From Pseudomonas fluorescens (GTDB lineage: Bacteria; Pseudomonadota; Gammaproteobacteria; Pseudomonadales; Pseudomonadaceae), in assembly GCF_001307275.1 (NCBI RefSeq), contig NZ_CP012831.1, forward strand, positions 6,688,501 to 6,752,500: 64,000 bases of DNA, written 5' to 3'. The number at the start of each line of letters is the position of its first letter. Position 1 is the stretch's first letter. Of the stretch, positions 33,569-42,535 are shown one piece after another. The notes beneath the pieces are model-generated. The model was not told the origin of the DNA and made no database searches. It worked only from the letters and a program-made list of their open reading frames with translations. The translations under genes and the position numbers were made by a program.

Positions 33569-34818
33569 AGCGAGCGTCTCCACACCACCAGCGCGGCGAG
33601 GCTGATCGAGGCGCCCAGCAGGCTGACCGCCATCCAGCCCCACAGCGCATAGACCTGGGTCGCGGCGGTCGCGCCCAATGCGCTGCCTACCGAGTAGAAA
33701 CACATGTAGGCGCCGACCATGCGACTCTGGGCGTCGGGCCGCGCGGCGAAAATCAGGCTCTGGTTGGTGACGTGCACGGCTTGTACCGCGAAGTCGAGTA
33801 GCACCACGCCGCAGACCAGTGCGATCAGGGAGCTCTCGGTAAACGCGATGGGCAGCCAGGAGAACGTCAGGAGCCCCAGCGACCAGCCGGTAACCCGTTG
33901 TCCAAAACCTTGATCCGCCCAACGACCGGCGCTTCTGGCCGCCAGGGCACCGGCGACACCCGCCAGGCCAAACAGGCCAATGGCCGTGTGTGAAAGTGAC
34001 AGCGGCGCGGCGCTCAACGGCAGCACCATCGCAGTCCACAACACCGAAAAAGCGGCAAAGATCAGCAAGGCCAGCAGGCCTCTGGTCCGTAGCATCGGCT
34101 CGGTCACGAACAGCACGAACAGCGAGCGGATGAGCGCCAGGTAGGGCTGCCGGTGACGGGGCGACACAGCGGCGGGCACCACGACCCAGAACACTGCCGC
34201 GATGGCCAGCATCAAGCCCGAGGACACGAAATAAACCCCGCGCCAGCCCGCCAGGTCGGCGATCACCCCGGAGGTGAACCGCGCCAGGAGAATCCCCAGT
34301 ACAACGCCACTGGTGACGGTGCCCACGGTCTGTCCCCGTTGGGATGGCGAGGACAGCACGGCGGCATAGGCCACCAGCACCTGGACGACCACCGCCAGCA
34401 ACCCCATCACGACCATGGCGCCCAGCAAAGCCAACCAATGCTGGGCTGCGCCGACGGCCGCCAGCGCGATGGCTGACAACACCAATTGCGCGAAAACCAG
34501 CCGTTTACGGTCGACCCTGTCCCCCAGCGGGACGATGAACAGCAACCCCAGCGCGTACCCCACCTGGGTGGCCGTCACCACTCCCCCGATCAATCCGGAA
34601 GCGACACCCAGGCTCTCGGCCATCGAGGCGAGCAAGGGTTGGGCAAAGTAGACATTGGCGACGGCCAGGGCGCAGGTCACGGAAAACAATAACGTGAGCG
34701 ACGGCGAAAGCCCCGGGCACTGCTGTTCATTCAAAGAGCCCGTGGTGAGGGCGCTTGCTCCCTCGTCACCCTGACTTTCCGAAGGCTGCTGGGTGAAACA
34801 GTCGGCCTCTGCTGTCAT
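33493..34818 (-). CDS. MFS efflux transporter divergent from an HxlR regulator
   Basis: A 441-residue transporter. After a hydrophilic N-terminal stretch of about 38 residues, VTCALAVANVYFAQPLL is typical of the Bcr/YgaY-type drug exporters, and PLGDRVDRKRLVF is the loop 2-3 signature. Twelve membrane segments are visible. The last residues, after the final helix, overlap the LysR gene on the other strand. The 125-bp gap to the HxlR gene carries a repeated GGTTTCAATT motif, so control by that regulator is likely. Confidence 0.87.
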   Translation of the reverse strand: MTAEADCFTQQPSESQGDEGASALTTGSLNEQQCPGLSPSLTLLFSVTCALAVANVYFAQPLLASMAESLGVASGLIGGVVTATQVGYALGLLFIVPLGDRVDRKRLVFAQLVLSAIALAAVGAAQHWLALLGAMVVMGLLAVVVQVLVAYAAVLSSPSQRGQTVGTVTSGVVLGILLARFTSGVIADLAGWRGVYFVSSGLMLAIAAVFWVVVPAAVSPRHRQPYLALIRSLFVLFVTEPMLRTRGLLALLIFAAFSVLWTAMVLPLSAAPLSLSHTAIGLFGLAGVAGALAARSAGRWADQGFGQRVTGWSLGLLTFSWLPIAFTESSLIALVCGVVLLDFAVQAVHVTNQSLIFAARPDAQSRMVGAYMCFYSVGSALGATAATQVYALWGWMAVSLLGASISLAALVVWRRSLHCGHCSSRIETNFSAAGESDAPRR

Positions 34819-34841
34819 GCACGTCTCCTTGGCGCTAAACT

Positions 34842-34890
34842 GGTTTCAATTAAAAACCTGTCTGAATTGTTGCTTGATCAGGTTTCAATT
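34842..34890. promoter_or_regulatory. Repeated GGTTTCAATT, candidate HxlR operator
   Basis: GGTTTCAATT occurs exactly at 34842-34851 and 34881-34890, 39 bp apart, inside the divergent promoter region of the MFS and HxlR genes. HxlR dimers commonly bind such repeats near their own gene. Confidence 0.4.
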
Positions 34891-34943
34891 TGCAACCACA
34901 TAATTCCGACCAACTTGGCAATGCTTTCCAGAGGGTCAATCAA

Positions 34944-35402
34944 ATGGAAACCGCTTCATCGCAAAACAACGAATGCCCGGTCGCCAGGACACTGGATGTG
35001 ATGGGTGATCGCTGGTCACTGATGATCATCCGCGACGCATTCGACGACATCCGTCGATTCAGCGAATTTCAAAAGAGCCTGGGCGTGGCCAAGAACATTC
35101 TGGCTTCGCGACTCAAAGCCTTGGTCGAGGTCGGCGTATTCGACGTTCGACCCGCCTCGGATGGGAGCGCCTACAAAGAGTACGTCCTGACAGAGAAAGG
35201 CCGGGAGATCTTTCCGGTGGTGGTCAGCCTGCGACAGTGGGGCGAACGTTTCCTGTTCGAGCCGGGGGAAACTCGTTCCGTACTGTTGGACAACGCCACC
35301 GGCCAGGCCCTCATGCCGATGGAAGTGCGCTCGGCAAGCGGTCAGAAACTCGGGCCGACTGATTGCCACAGAGTGAGGCTCATGACCGACGACCTGACGT
35401 GA
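34944..35402 (+). CDS. HxlR-family transcriptional regulator
   Basis: A 152-residue winged-helix regulator. CPVARTLDVMGDRWSLMIIRD (in part) is the family signature with the conserved N-terminal Cys. RRFSEFQKSLGVAKNILASRL is the recognition region and YVLTEKGREIFPVV the wing. The ATG at 34944 has AGAGGG upstream and was preferred to a start 54 nt earlier. Such regulators respond to electrophiles or oxidants and often control a neighbouring oxidoreductase or exporter. The adjacent NmrA-like gene, now broken, may once have been another target. Confidence 0.9.
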   Translation: METASSQNNECPVARTLDVMGDRWSLMIIRDAFDDIRRFSEFQKSLGVAKNILASRLKALVEVGVFDVRPASDGSAYKEYVLTEKGREIFPVVVSLRQWGERFLFEPGETRSVLLDNATGQALMPMEVRSASGQKLGPTDCHRVRLMTDDLT

Positions 35403-35408
35403 GCATTT

Positions 35409-35955
35409 TTATCCCTGCAAGACCAGGGACATGTCCGGGTACCTGGCACACATGAAATCGACAAACGCCCGCACCTTCGGCGCAGCAAGTCGTCGGGACG
35501 TGTGCAGGACCCAGAGTTCGGCTTCTTTCCCCGATACCGTGCCCCACTGGACCAACTCGCCACTGGCCAGTTGGTTCCATGCCATCGACTGCGGGATAAG
35601 GGCCGCCCCACCACCGGCGATGGCCGCATCGCGGATCATCAGGAACGAAGAGAACCGCAGCCTGGGGACCGGTTCCAGAACCAAGTGGCCGCCATCGAGT
35701 GCCCATTGGGTGGGCTCGAAACCGGACGCCACAATGCCGGGAACCGAGCGGATGGCCCCGGGTGCAGGCATTGGCAGTCCAGGTGCGGCCACCACCACCA
35801 GCCGGTCCTTGGCGAAACAGCGACCGACTAAATCGCTGTCCGGGCCGGGGTTGATCCGGATGGCGACATCAAATTGTTCCTCGACGAGATCCACCACGCG
35901 ATCCTCCGCAACGACGTCGATCGTGACGTCAGGGTAAGCCGCGCCGTGACGCCCG
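35409..35955 (-). pseudogene. LysR-type regulator, 5' part deleted
   Basis: The frame encodes only an LTTR effector domain. It starts at YPDVTIDVV, passes DLVEEQFDVAIRIN, DAAIAGGGAALIP and WVLHTSRRLAAPKVRAFVDF, and ends in a normal stop. The first roughly 115 residues, including the DNA-binding helix-turn-helix, are missing. At the truncated end the sequence runs directly into the body of an NmrA-like gene on the other strand. The simplest reading is one deletion that removed the 5' ends of two divergent genes. Confidence 0.8.
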
Positions 35956-36602
35956 ACGAGGTAACACAAGCCCTCATCACCTTGAACCTCGCTCGCGAGG
36001 CCGGCATCGAGCGCATCGTCTACCTGTCAGTGATCCATGCCGACAAGTTCACCTACGTGCCGCACTTCACCGGCAAGCATACGGTGGAGCGCATGATCGA
36101 AAGCCTCGACATCCCGGCGACGATCTTGCGCCCGGCTTACTTCATGCAAAACGAATTCATGGTCCAGCAGACGATTCAGGATTACTCGGTGTACCCGATG
36201 CCGATCGGCTCGGCGGGCGTGTCGATGATCGATACCCGGGACATCGCCGATATCACCGCTGCCGAGTTGCTGCGTCGCGACAAGGCACCTTCGGCCCTGG
36301 ATCGGGTCACCCTGGAGTTGGTCGGCCCGCACGCACTGACCGGTACCGCCGTGGCGAAAATCTGGAGCGCCGCCCTGGGTCGCGAGGTTGCCTACGGCGG
36401 TGACGATGTGGTCGCCTTCGAAGCACAATTGGCTGCGTACGGCCCTGCCTGGCTGGCTTATGACATGCGCCTGATGATGTCCGGTATCCAGAAGTTTGGC
36501 ATGCAGGCCGCTGAAGGCACCGTGGAACGGCTCCAGGCGATTCTGGGACGCCCGCTGCGCACCTATGAAGACTTCGTTCGCGAGGCTGTCGCCGGGGTTT
36601 GA
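35940..36602 (+). pseudogene. NmrA-like NAD(P)-binding oxidoreductase, 5' part deleted
   Basis: From about 35943 the frame reads TPDEVTQALITLNLAREAGIE (in part), then RIVYLSVIHADKF, SLDIPATILRPAYFMQN, MIDTRDIADITAAELL and MRLMMSGIQKFG, the central and C-terminal parts of an atypical short-chain dehydrogenase of the NmrA/HSCARG group. The N-terminal dinucleotide-binding GxxGxxG segment of about 80-90 residues is absent. The frame upstream of the join is antisense LysR sequence, so an in-frame ATG at 35874 is accidental. The product would not bind NAD(P) normally. Confidence 0.8.
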
Positions 36603-36717
36603 GTAACCACCACACCGCCCACCATCCGACCTCCCCGTCATCGTCCCAAGGGAAATCGAACTGAAGAAAATGCGTCGGCCAGCCGCCTGGGGCGGCTGCT
36701 GTCTGCAGGAGGAGAAC

Positions 36718-36741
36718 ATGGAACAACGCTCAACATACTAG
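36718..36741 (+). pseudogene. Orphan translation start, seven-codon frame
   Basis: GGAGGAGAACATG is a near-ideal initiation site, but the frame reads only MEQRSTY before TAG. It runs into the 3' end of the creatininase gene on the other strand. It may be the stub of a gene cut when the creatininase block arrived, or a chance match. Confidence 0.3.
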
Positions 36742-37524
36742 GCCAACGGGCCGCTGGATATCGAGCCCGAACTCTGACTGGACCGCCTGGACAATACCGC
36801 TGATGACATCGGTCACCAACAGCTTTCCCTTGTTGGCGCTGGACCCCAGCGCAGAGGACAGAACCCCGCTGGCAGGCACCCATTCGATCCGCGTGGGGTA
36901 CATATCATAGACCGGGAACTCGGCCGGCCCGTGGTCAGGAATCTTGTCCAGGGCAACCATCGCTGGGTAGTAATGCAACATCATCGAGGTTTCGATGACC
37001 GCTGCATGTTCCAGGGCGATTCCCGGAAAGCCGTCCATAAAAATCTTGTCGAGTGTCCGTGGGTTGACGAACTCCCAGTGTTCCAGGCGCATGACTTCCA
37101 GCCCGCTGTCCGGGCCAATGTCGCGCATTGCCAGCTCTATGCCCTCGGTCACGAACCACTGGTTTTCATAGTGCCCGATCACTAGCACCAGCCGCTTCAC
37201 ACCGTGACGATGAAACTCACGAATGGCATCCCGAACCATGGCGATCAAGGTTGCACCGTCCACGCTGGTTGTGCCACAGAAGTGCTGCCCGCCGCCACAC
37301 TTGGGCTGGGATTTATAGCCATAGGACAACGTCGGGGCAACGATGCCGTCGATTGCCCGGGCCACATCCTCGCTGATAGCGCTGGCCAGTAAGGCGTCGG
37401 TTCCCAAAGGCAAGTGAGGTCCATGCTGCTCCGTTGCGCCGATGGGAAGAAACACCACGACACCTGATTGCACCCGATGCTTGTACTCGACCCAACTGAT
37501 GTTATCCATCCGAACACTGTTCAT
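36730..37524 (-). CDS. Creatininase (creatinine amidohydrolase)
   Basis: A 264-residue metal-dependent amidohydrolase that interconverts creatinine and creatine. The metal ligands appear as E32-x-H34 in GATEQHGPH, D43 in LGTDALL, and H118 with E120 in VIGHYEN. The stretch YGYKSQPKCGGGQHF followed by GTTSVDGATL closely follows P. putida creatininase as I recall it, which separates it from the wider family. AGGAGG precedes the ATG. It lies downstream of a VOC gene and an NCS1 permease gene on the same strand, suggesting uptake and use of creatinine or a cyclic amide. No creatinase or sarcosine oxidase gene is nearby. Confidence 0.88.
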   Translation of the reverse strand: MNSVRMDNISWVEYKHRVQSGVVVFLPIGATEQHGPHLPLGTDALLASAISEDVARAIDGIVAPTLSYGYKSQPKCGGGQHFCGTTSVDGATLIAMVRDAIREFHRHGVKRLVLVIGHYENQWFVTEGIELAMRDIGPDSGLEVMRLEHWEFVNPRTLDKIFMDGFPGIALEHAAVIETSMMLHYYPAMVALDKIPDHGPAEFPVYDMYPTRIEWVPASGVLSSALGSSANKGKLLVTDVISGIVQAVQSEFGLDIQRPVGLVC

Positions 37525-37560
37525 GAGGTTGTCCTCCTGATGTCATTTCAAGGTGGCGAG

Positions 37561-37595
37561 CACCTCGGCGCATGACAGCCATCAGCGCCGAGGTG
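37561..37595. terminator. 11-bp perfect hairpin between the VOC and creatininase genes
   Basis: CACCTCGGCGC (37561-37571) pairs perfectly with GCGCCGAGGTG (37585-37595) around a 13-nt loop. No T run follows on the minus strand. It may reduce read-through into the creatininase gene or protect the upstream mRNA. Confidence 0.5.
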
Positions 37596-37608
37596 ATGCC
37601 GCGTGGGC

Positions 37609-38160
37609 TTATGCGCGCGGCGGGTACCACGACTCCGGTTCCGGATAATCCCAATCGGAAGGAAATGCATAGGTTTCAAATACGGTGGTGGTATCGGCCT
37701 CGGTACCAAAGAACGCGAAATGATTCACGCCCATCCAAGAACCTGACTGAACGCATTTGAAACCACGTCGCTCCAGTTCAGCGAGGCGATCTTCGAACGG
37801 AATGTTGTTGCAGTCATACGCGACGTGTTGGATGCCTTCGCCATGCTTGTCCAGGAAATCGGCGAAGATTGTCGGCCCGGAAACAGGCTCCATCAATTCC
37901 CAGACCATGTTTCCGGACTGTGCGAAACAGACTTTCAGTACAAAGTCGGCCGGCTCACCGTGGTAAGTCTGGTTCTGGGTGTTTTCCGGGCTGAAGGTGT
38001 AGACCCGCCACGGGCCGATCCCCAGCTTGAGCAAGCCATCCATGGTGCGTCTGTGGTCACGCGTCACGATCGCGATTTCCACGACATTGCCCAGAAACGC
38101 ATCGATCTCGGCACCGCCATTCAACGCCGCCAATACATTGGTTTGTTCAAGATGAGACAT
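37609..38160 (-). CDS. VOC-superfamily (glyoxalase/dioxygenase fold) protein
   Basis: A 183-residue protein with the paired beta-alpha-beta-beta-beta modules of the VOC fold. The first begins VVEIAIVTRDHRRTMDGLLKLGIGPW and the second GIQHVAYDCNNIPFEDRLAELERRGF (both given in part), with His in QHVAY and Glu in FET as likely metal ligands. It resembles methylmalonyl-CoA epimerase-like VOC proteins but the substrate is unknown. The start at 38160 has GAGG at good distance. The ATG at 38166 is too close. It is 36 bp downstream of the permease gene. Confidence 0.75.
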   Translation of the reverse strand: MSHLEQTNVLAALNGGAEIDAFLGNVVEIAIVTRDHRRTMDGLLKLGIGPWRVYTFSPENTQNQTYHGEPADFVLKVCFAQSGNMVWELMEPVSGPTIFADFLDKHGEGIQHVAYDCNNIPFEDRLAELERRGFKCVQSGSWMGVNHFAFFGTEADTTTVFETYAFPSDWDYPEPESWYPPRA

Positions 38161-38196
38161 TTGCATAACCTCGCTTAATGAATAACAACATTGTTT

Positions 38197-39627
38197 TTAC
38201 TTAGCCATGGCCGACGAGCGAGCAACCTCCGCCTGCCGGGATCGGTGCAACACATAATAAATACCGCCGCTGACAGCAAACCCTGCCAACCAAGACAGAT
38301 CAATGCCGCCCAATGCCATCGCCAGGGGACCTTGCAGTGATTTAATAGTGCCTACTTGGAATAACCAAGCCGCCAGTACGCCAGCTGCAAGTGCAAACAG
38401 GCCTTTCCAATTCACGTCCGTGCAGGCACTTTCCAAGTGATGACAATAAAGCGATTGAAGATCGAGCTGACCACGGCGAATCAGGAAGAAATCAACCAAT
38501 GTGATACCGGCCCAGGGACTGATCCACACCACGAAGAAAACCATCAGGTTCTCAAAGGTATGCACGAATTCACCTGATTGCAGGAACAGATAGAGGATGA
38601 ACAGCGCGACCACGCCCGAGACGGTTGAAACTACCCAGCGTGGCACTCGCAGATCCAGCGACAACGTTGCCAGTGCCGCCGAATAAATGACCACGATGTT
38701 AGTGGCCACCGGACCATGCAGCAGTACCAGAAGCACCGGCAACGCCATGGTTCCGAACACCGCAATGATGAGCTGCGCCGGGTCCGAGCCTGCGCCCGCA
38801 GAAGCAATGGCAGCGCCAAGAAAGGCCAGCCATACCGTGGGCAGGAACATGCCGAGGAATGTCGAGCGGAACACCTGGCCATCGGAGAGTTTGCGCTGGG
38901 TGAAGCGGGTGTAATCCGAGGCATATACCAGCCAGGAAATACCCCAGCCGATCCCGATCGCCGTCATCAGGCTGCTCATGGCCGACAGTTTGCCAATGCC
39001 CTCGGTGGTCGAGGCCTGCCATTGGATGTCCACATGAGTGAAGGCGAGCCCGGTCATCACGACCATGATCAGTAGGATCACCGGCATGGTGTAGCGCTCG
39101 AAGCACTTGATAGCATTGAAGCCCCAGGCTGCGATACCCACCTGGATGACCATGACGCCCAAGGCGATGCCGTACTTGAGCTCCATGCCTGCGCTGATAC
39201 CGACCTTTTCCAGGGCCGCCATCGCCAGGTCCAGGACTATCCAGGTGTTGGTGGCGACCCAGCCCATCGGCATCAGTATTTGCATTATGGTTGGCAGGTA
39301 GGCGCCGCGTCTGCCGAAGGCCAGCCGGGAAAGCACCATTTGCGGCACGCCCGTGCGGTGGCCCATGATGCAGATGGCACCGAACAAGGCGGCGCCCAAC
39401 AGGTTGCCGACGATAATCACCAGCAGAGTTTCAATCAGGCTCAAACCCAACTGGATACCGATTGCCCCCAGCACCCAGTTGATCGGCGCGACATTCGCTC
39501 CAGCCCAGATCCAGAACTGGTCCAACGGCGTTGAAGTACGATGGCTATCGGGCACCGGCTCAATGCCCAGCGCATCGTAGTTGGCCTCGTTCGTTAAGTT
39601 TCTTATAGATTCGCCACGCATTGACAT
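38197..39627 (-). CDS. NCS1-family nucleobase/hydantoin-type permease
   Basis: A 476-residue transporter with about 12 membrane segments. Signature parts are FWIWAGANVAPINWVLGAI, GHRTGVPQMVLSRLAFGRRGAYLP (split) and the C-terminal SPWAGITLVDFFLIRRGQ. NCS1 carriers import cytosine, allantoin, hydantoins or thiamine-like molecules. Creatinine is a cyclic imidazolidinone, and the linked creatininase gene makes it or a related ring a plausible substrate. GAGGA lies 8 nt before the ATG at 39627. Confidence 0.88.
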   Translation of the reverse strand: MSMRGESIRNLTNEANYDALGIEPVPDSHRTSTPLDQFWIWAGANVAPINWVLGAIGIQLGLSLIETLLVIIVGNLLGAALFGAICIMGHRTGVPQMVLSRLAFGRRGAYLPTIMQILMPMGWVATNTWIVLDLAMAALEKVGISAGMELKYGIALGVMVIQVGIAAWGFNAIKCFERYTMPVILLIMVVMTGLAFTHVDIQWQASTTEGIGKLSAMSSLMTAIGIGWGISWLVYASDYTRFTQRKLSDGQVFRSTFLGMFLPTVWLAFLGAAIASAGAGSDPAQLIIAVFGTMALPVLLVLLHGPVATNIVVIYSAALATLSLDLRVPRWVVSTVSGVVALFILYLFLQSGEFVHTFENLMVFFVVWISPWAGITLVDFFLIRRGQLDLQSLYCHHLESACTDVNWKGLFALAAGVLAAWLFQVGTIKSLQGPLAMALGGIDLSWLAGFAVSGGIYYVLHRSRQAEVARSSAMAK

Positions 39628-39957
39628 TATTATTTTCCTCGCTGACCGGCGACACATGAATCGCCCCTGGTCATTAAAGCGAGGTCTATATCTTTATGTA
39701 ATTGACCATAACTAAACTACCCTTTAGAAAAATTGCCGGGTAAAGCTTTTCTCAAGCCCATCATTCATCCAGACATGAAATACCCACGCCATGTCAAAAA
39801 CAGAAAGCTTTTCAACCCAACCCGACAAATAAAAATCGCTTATTGAGTTTTACTTAACGCTCTTCAAACAAACATCAATAGCCGAAGCGGCGAGGGACGT
39901 GCCAATTTGTTGCAGTCGCTGAAGTAACTCCACTTCAGGGTTAACAGGAATGATGAA
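39628..39957. other. Divergent intergenic region, AT-rich, no gene seen
   Basis: This 330-bp gap holds the promoters of the NCS1 permease operon and of the azoreductase gene. I found no coding frame, RNA gene or clear inverted repeat. It is rich in A and T. Confidence 0.6.
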
Positions 39958-40626
39958 ATGACCACCCTTCTTCATATTGATGCCAGTGCGCGATCCGACC
40001 GTTCCCTAAGCCGTAAACTGTCCCAGGCTTTTGTCCAAGCCTGGGTCGAACGTGATGGCAAGGCGCAAATCATCGCCCGTGACGTCGGGCGCAACCCTCC
40101 TCCATTCGTGACCGAAGCTTGGATCGCCGCAGTTTTTACCCCCGAAGAACACATGACGCCGGAAAAACGCGAGGAAATCCGCCTCTCGGATGAACTGATC
40201 GACGAGATCGACCGGGCCGACATCATTGTGATCGGTACGCCGATGTACAACTATGGGATGCCGGCGGCCCTTAAGTCCTGGTTCGACAAGGTGATTCGGG
40301 TCGGCAAGACTTTTACCTTCGATCTCGAGCGCGGCGACTACCCACTGGAACCCATCATGAGCGGCAAGAAGCTGGTCATTTTATCCTCCCGTGGCGAGTT
40401 TGGATTTGGCCCAGGTGGCGTTCGTGAAGCCATGAACCATCTGGACACGCACATTCAGACCTGTGCGCATTACCTGGGCGTGAATGAAACCCATGTCATC
40501 TCTATCGACTACCAGGAATTTGGCGACGCTCGCCATGAAGCCTCCATCGCGAATGCGTTCGATGCCGTTCCGGTCCTGGTCAGGCAAATGATCGAGGCAC
40601 GGCAAAGCCAGCTCTCTCCGGCTTGA
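39958..40626 (+). CDS. FMN-dependent NADH-azoreductase / NAD(P)H dehydrogenase (AzoR-like)
   Basis: A 222-residue flavodoxin-fold reductase. LLHIDASARSDRSLSRKLS binds the FMN phosphate and TPMYNYGMPAALKSWFDKVIR is the hallmark of AzoR proteins. SSRGEFGFGPGG completes the flavin site. The enzymes are cytoplasmic dimers that reduce quinones and azo compounds with NADH. AGGAA lies 8 nt before the ATG. It is divergent from the permease operon and no dedicated regulator is evident. Confidence 0.9.
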   Translation: MTTLLHIDASARSDRSLSRKLSQAFVQAWVERDGKAQIIARDVGRNPPPFVTEAWIAAVFTPEEHMTPEKREEIRLSDELIDEIDRADIIVIGTPMYNYGMPAALKSWFDKVIRVGKTFTFDLERGDYPLEPIMSGKKLVILSSRGEFGFGPGGVREAMNHLDTHIQTCAHYLGVNETHVISIDYQEFGDARHEASIANAFDAVPVLVRQMIEARQSQLSPA

Positions 40627-40811
40627 TGCCGCGTATCCCCGCCAAAACCAACGATGGGGAAGCCGGCTGAACATGTCGGGCGTGGCAATCCCATCCGGAA
40701 AGGAAAGTACCGGGTTTGCCACCTCGACCCTGTTTTCGACAACCCGGGGTCACGACGATCAACGGCTCGCTGCAGCCCTGACGATGAAGTCGAGCTTATC
40801 TGCCTCAGCGC

Positions 40812-41753
40812 TCAAGACGTCAGCGCCATTTGATGCCCTGCCACCTCATCAAGCGTGTGCTCCCTGAACGACTTTGCCTCGCCCAGCAGCCATTCCCTGA
40901 ACAACGAAAGGCTATGGCGAGGATTGCAATGGTTATCTTCTATCAGGTGGTAGGTAAAACCGGCCAAGGTCGGCCCCACCACCCGTCGAATCCGACCCGA
41001 GCGAAGCTCATCGTCAATCAATACGTTGCTGCACAGCAAAGGGCCTAATCCCCGCTCCATCGCATGCAGCGCAAGCGTTTCCTCGCTGTACCAGGAGGTG
41101 CGCAAGTCCCGGGAGGCACCGTGCTCGGCCCGGGCCAGCCAGGCTGACCACGCGGGAGCTTCGAGAGCCTGATTCTTCCATTTGAACGCCAGCAGTGGTC
41201 GATTATGGAAGTCGTCGATCGTTGCCATGCGTTCGACTGGACAGATGCTTTTATCCGCGACCGCAATGTACCGATCCTCGAACAGCACCGGACCTCGCAC
41301 ATCGGCCTCGACTGGACCATATCGAATCGCCAGATCAATCGTCTCGGAACGCAGATCCACCAGTTTCTCCGAGGCGTGGATCGACACCACGATGTTCGGA
41401 TAGATCTCATTGAACTTCACCAGGCGCGGCATGAGCCATCGCTCCGCAAATGCACGCGTGGTGGACACCTGGATCGCATCGCCCTCCTTCGCCCCATTTA
41501 ACAGGGCAAAGGCCTGGGCAATCTGATCGAAGCCGTCCCGCAACAGCGGATAGATGGCTTTGCCCGCAGGTGTGAGGGTCACCGTCCGCCCCCGCTCAAG
41601 GAGCTTTTGTCCCAACCCGTCCTCCAATTGCCGGACTTGATGACTGACCGCGGCGACTGTCACGGAGAGCTCGTTCGCTGCCACGGAAAAACTCTGGTGG
41701 CGTGCAACCGCTTCGAATGCTCGCACCGAATTCAGAGGGGGTATCTTGCGCAT
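40812..41753 (-). CDS. LysR-type regulator, GcvA-like
   Basis: A 313-residue LTTR. The opening RKIPPLNSVRAFEAVARHQSF and NELSVTVAAVSHQVRQLEDGLG are typical of the GcvA group. The effector domain includes AIRYGPVEADVRG and CPVERMATIDDF, also typical. The start at 41753 places the helix-turn-helix at the usual distance. The 50-residue in-frame extension upstream is unlikely. It is followed (in map order) by the DUF1989 gene upstream on the same strand, 41 bp away, and may be cotranscribed with it. Confidence 0.88.
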   Translation of the reverse strand: MRKIPPLNSVRAFEAVARHQSFSVAANELSVTVAAVSHQVRQLEDGLGQKLLERGRTVTLTPAGKAIYPLLRDGFDQIAQAFALLNGAKEGDAIQVSTTRAFAERWLMPRLVKFNEIYPNIVVSIHASEKLVDLRSETIDLAIRYGPVEADVRGPVLFEDRYIAVADKSICPVERMATIDDFHNRPLLAFKWKNQALEAPAWSAWLARAEHGASRDLRTSWYSEETLALHAMERGLGPLLCSNVLIDDELRSGRIRRVVGPTLAGFTYHLIEDNHCNPRHSLSLFREWLLGEAKSFREHTLDEVAGHQMALTS

Positions 41754-41794
41754 GATGGTCTCCTGGCACCTGGACGGTATGACGTGCAGCGGAT

Positions 41795-42409
41795 TCAGAG
41801 AATGCAATAGTGAACGTCCCGGGGCTCCATTCCATTTACGGCAGTAATGTCCTGGGGACAAGCAGAGAGCACCACAATCGCGTCCATTTCCGCCGTAAGG
41901 CACACATACTGCCCAGGCTCACTGACCGGCGCGGCGAACTCGATACGCCCGTCCTGATGAACCGGCACGTTCATGAACAGGTTCAAGGGACTCGGGGTTT
42001 CAGTCACCACCAGGCCGAGGACGTCCAGAGCCAGAAAGAGATTTTCATTACAGCTATCGTGATGGCCCACTACGCCCAACTGCACGTAACGCGTCGGGTC
42101 GCAAGCGGCCACCAGCGTGTCATGCACACCGGGCGAACTGTCTTGCGTAAGCGTGAGGATTTTCCGGCGTTTGTTGGTCACCAGGCTGTCCCCCTTGCAC
42201 GGATTGAGCTTCAACCAAAAAGGTCGACTGTGCTCCATCGACATGACTTCGCAAAGATCATCCGGGTTGAACGCCCAAGTATCAACGACCTGCTTGCCAT
42301 GTGTGTTGATGAGCTTGAGGGTTCGCCCTTGATGCAACCGGAGCGCAACACCTCGCCGGGCAGGCAAACGGACCAGCTCTGTGCCGTGGATGGTATCTAC
42401 TGCATTCAT
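41795..42409 (-). CDS. DUF1989 / urea carboxylase-associated family protein
   Basis: A 204-residue protein. LPARRGVALRLHQGRTLKLIN, VVDTWAFNPDDLCEVMSMEHSR (in part), GVVGHHDSCNENLF and PSPLNLFMNVPV are conserved stretches of the family, which is often next to urea carboxylase or guanidine-related genes. Its His and Cys residues in HHDSC look like a metal site. GAGGA precedes the ATG at 42409. Its presence close to creatininase fits nitrogen-waste metabolism, since creatine breakdown gives urea, but its reaction is not known to me. Confidence 0.82.
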   Translation of the reverse strand: MNAVDTIHGTELVRLPARRGVALRLHQGRTLKLINTHGKQVVDTWAFNPDDLCEVMSMEHSRPFWLKLNPCKGDSLVTNKRRKILTLTQDSSPGVHDTLVAACDPTRYVQLGVVGHHDSCNENLFLALDVLGLVVTETPSPLNLFMNVPVHQDGRIEFAAPVSEPGQYVCLTAEMDAIVVLSACPQDITAVNGMEPRDVHYCIL

Positions 42410-42535
42410 GTTCTTGTTTCCTCGCAAGACTAAAGGCCGACGGCCGAGTACTTGCCATCAAGGAAAACACAGCACAAAACCGCAAACCAATAATATAAAG
42501 TGGCCTCGGTATAAGTTGAATTTATAGGGCAAGCC

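Noticed and set aside
35874..35942. Start of an apparently complete 242-residue NmrA-like protein at an ATG at 35874
   Set aside because: The first roughly 23 codons are antisense to LysR coding sequence and the Rossmann glycine motif is missing, so the frame is a truncated gene with an accidental start.
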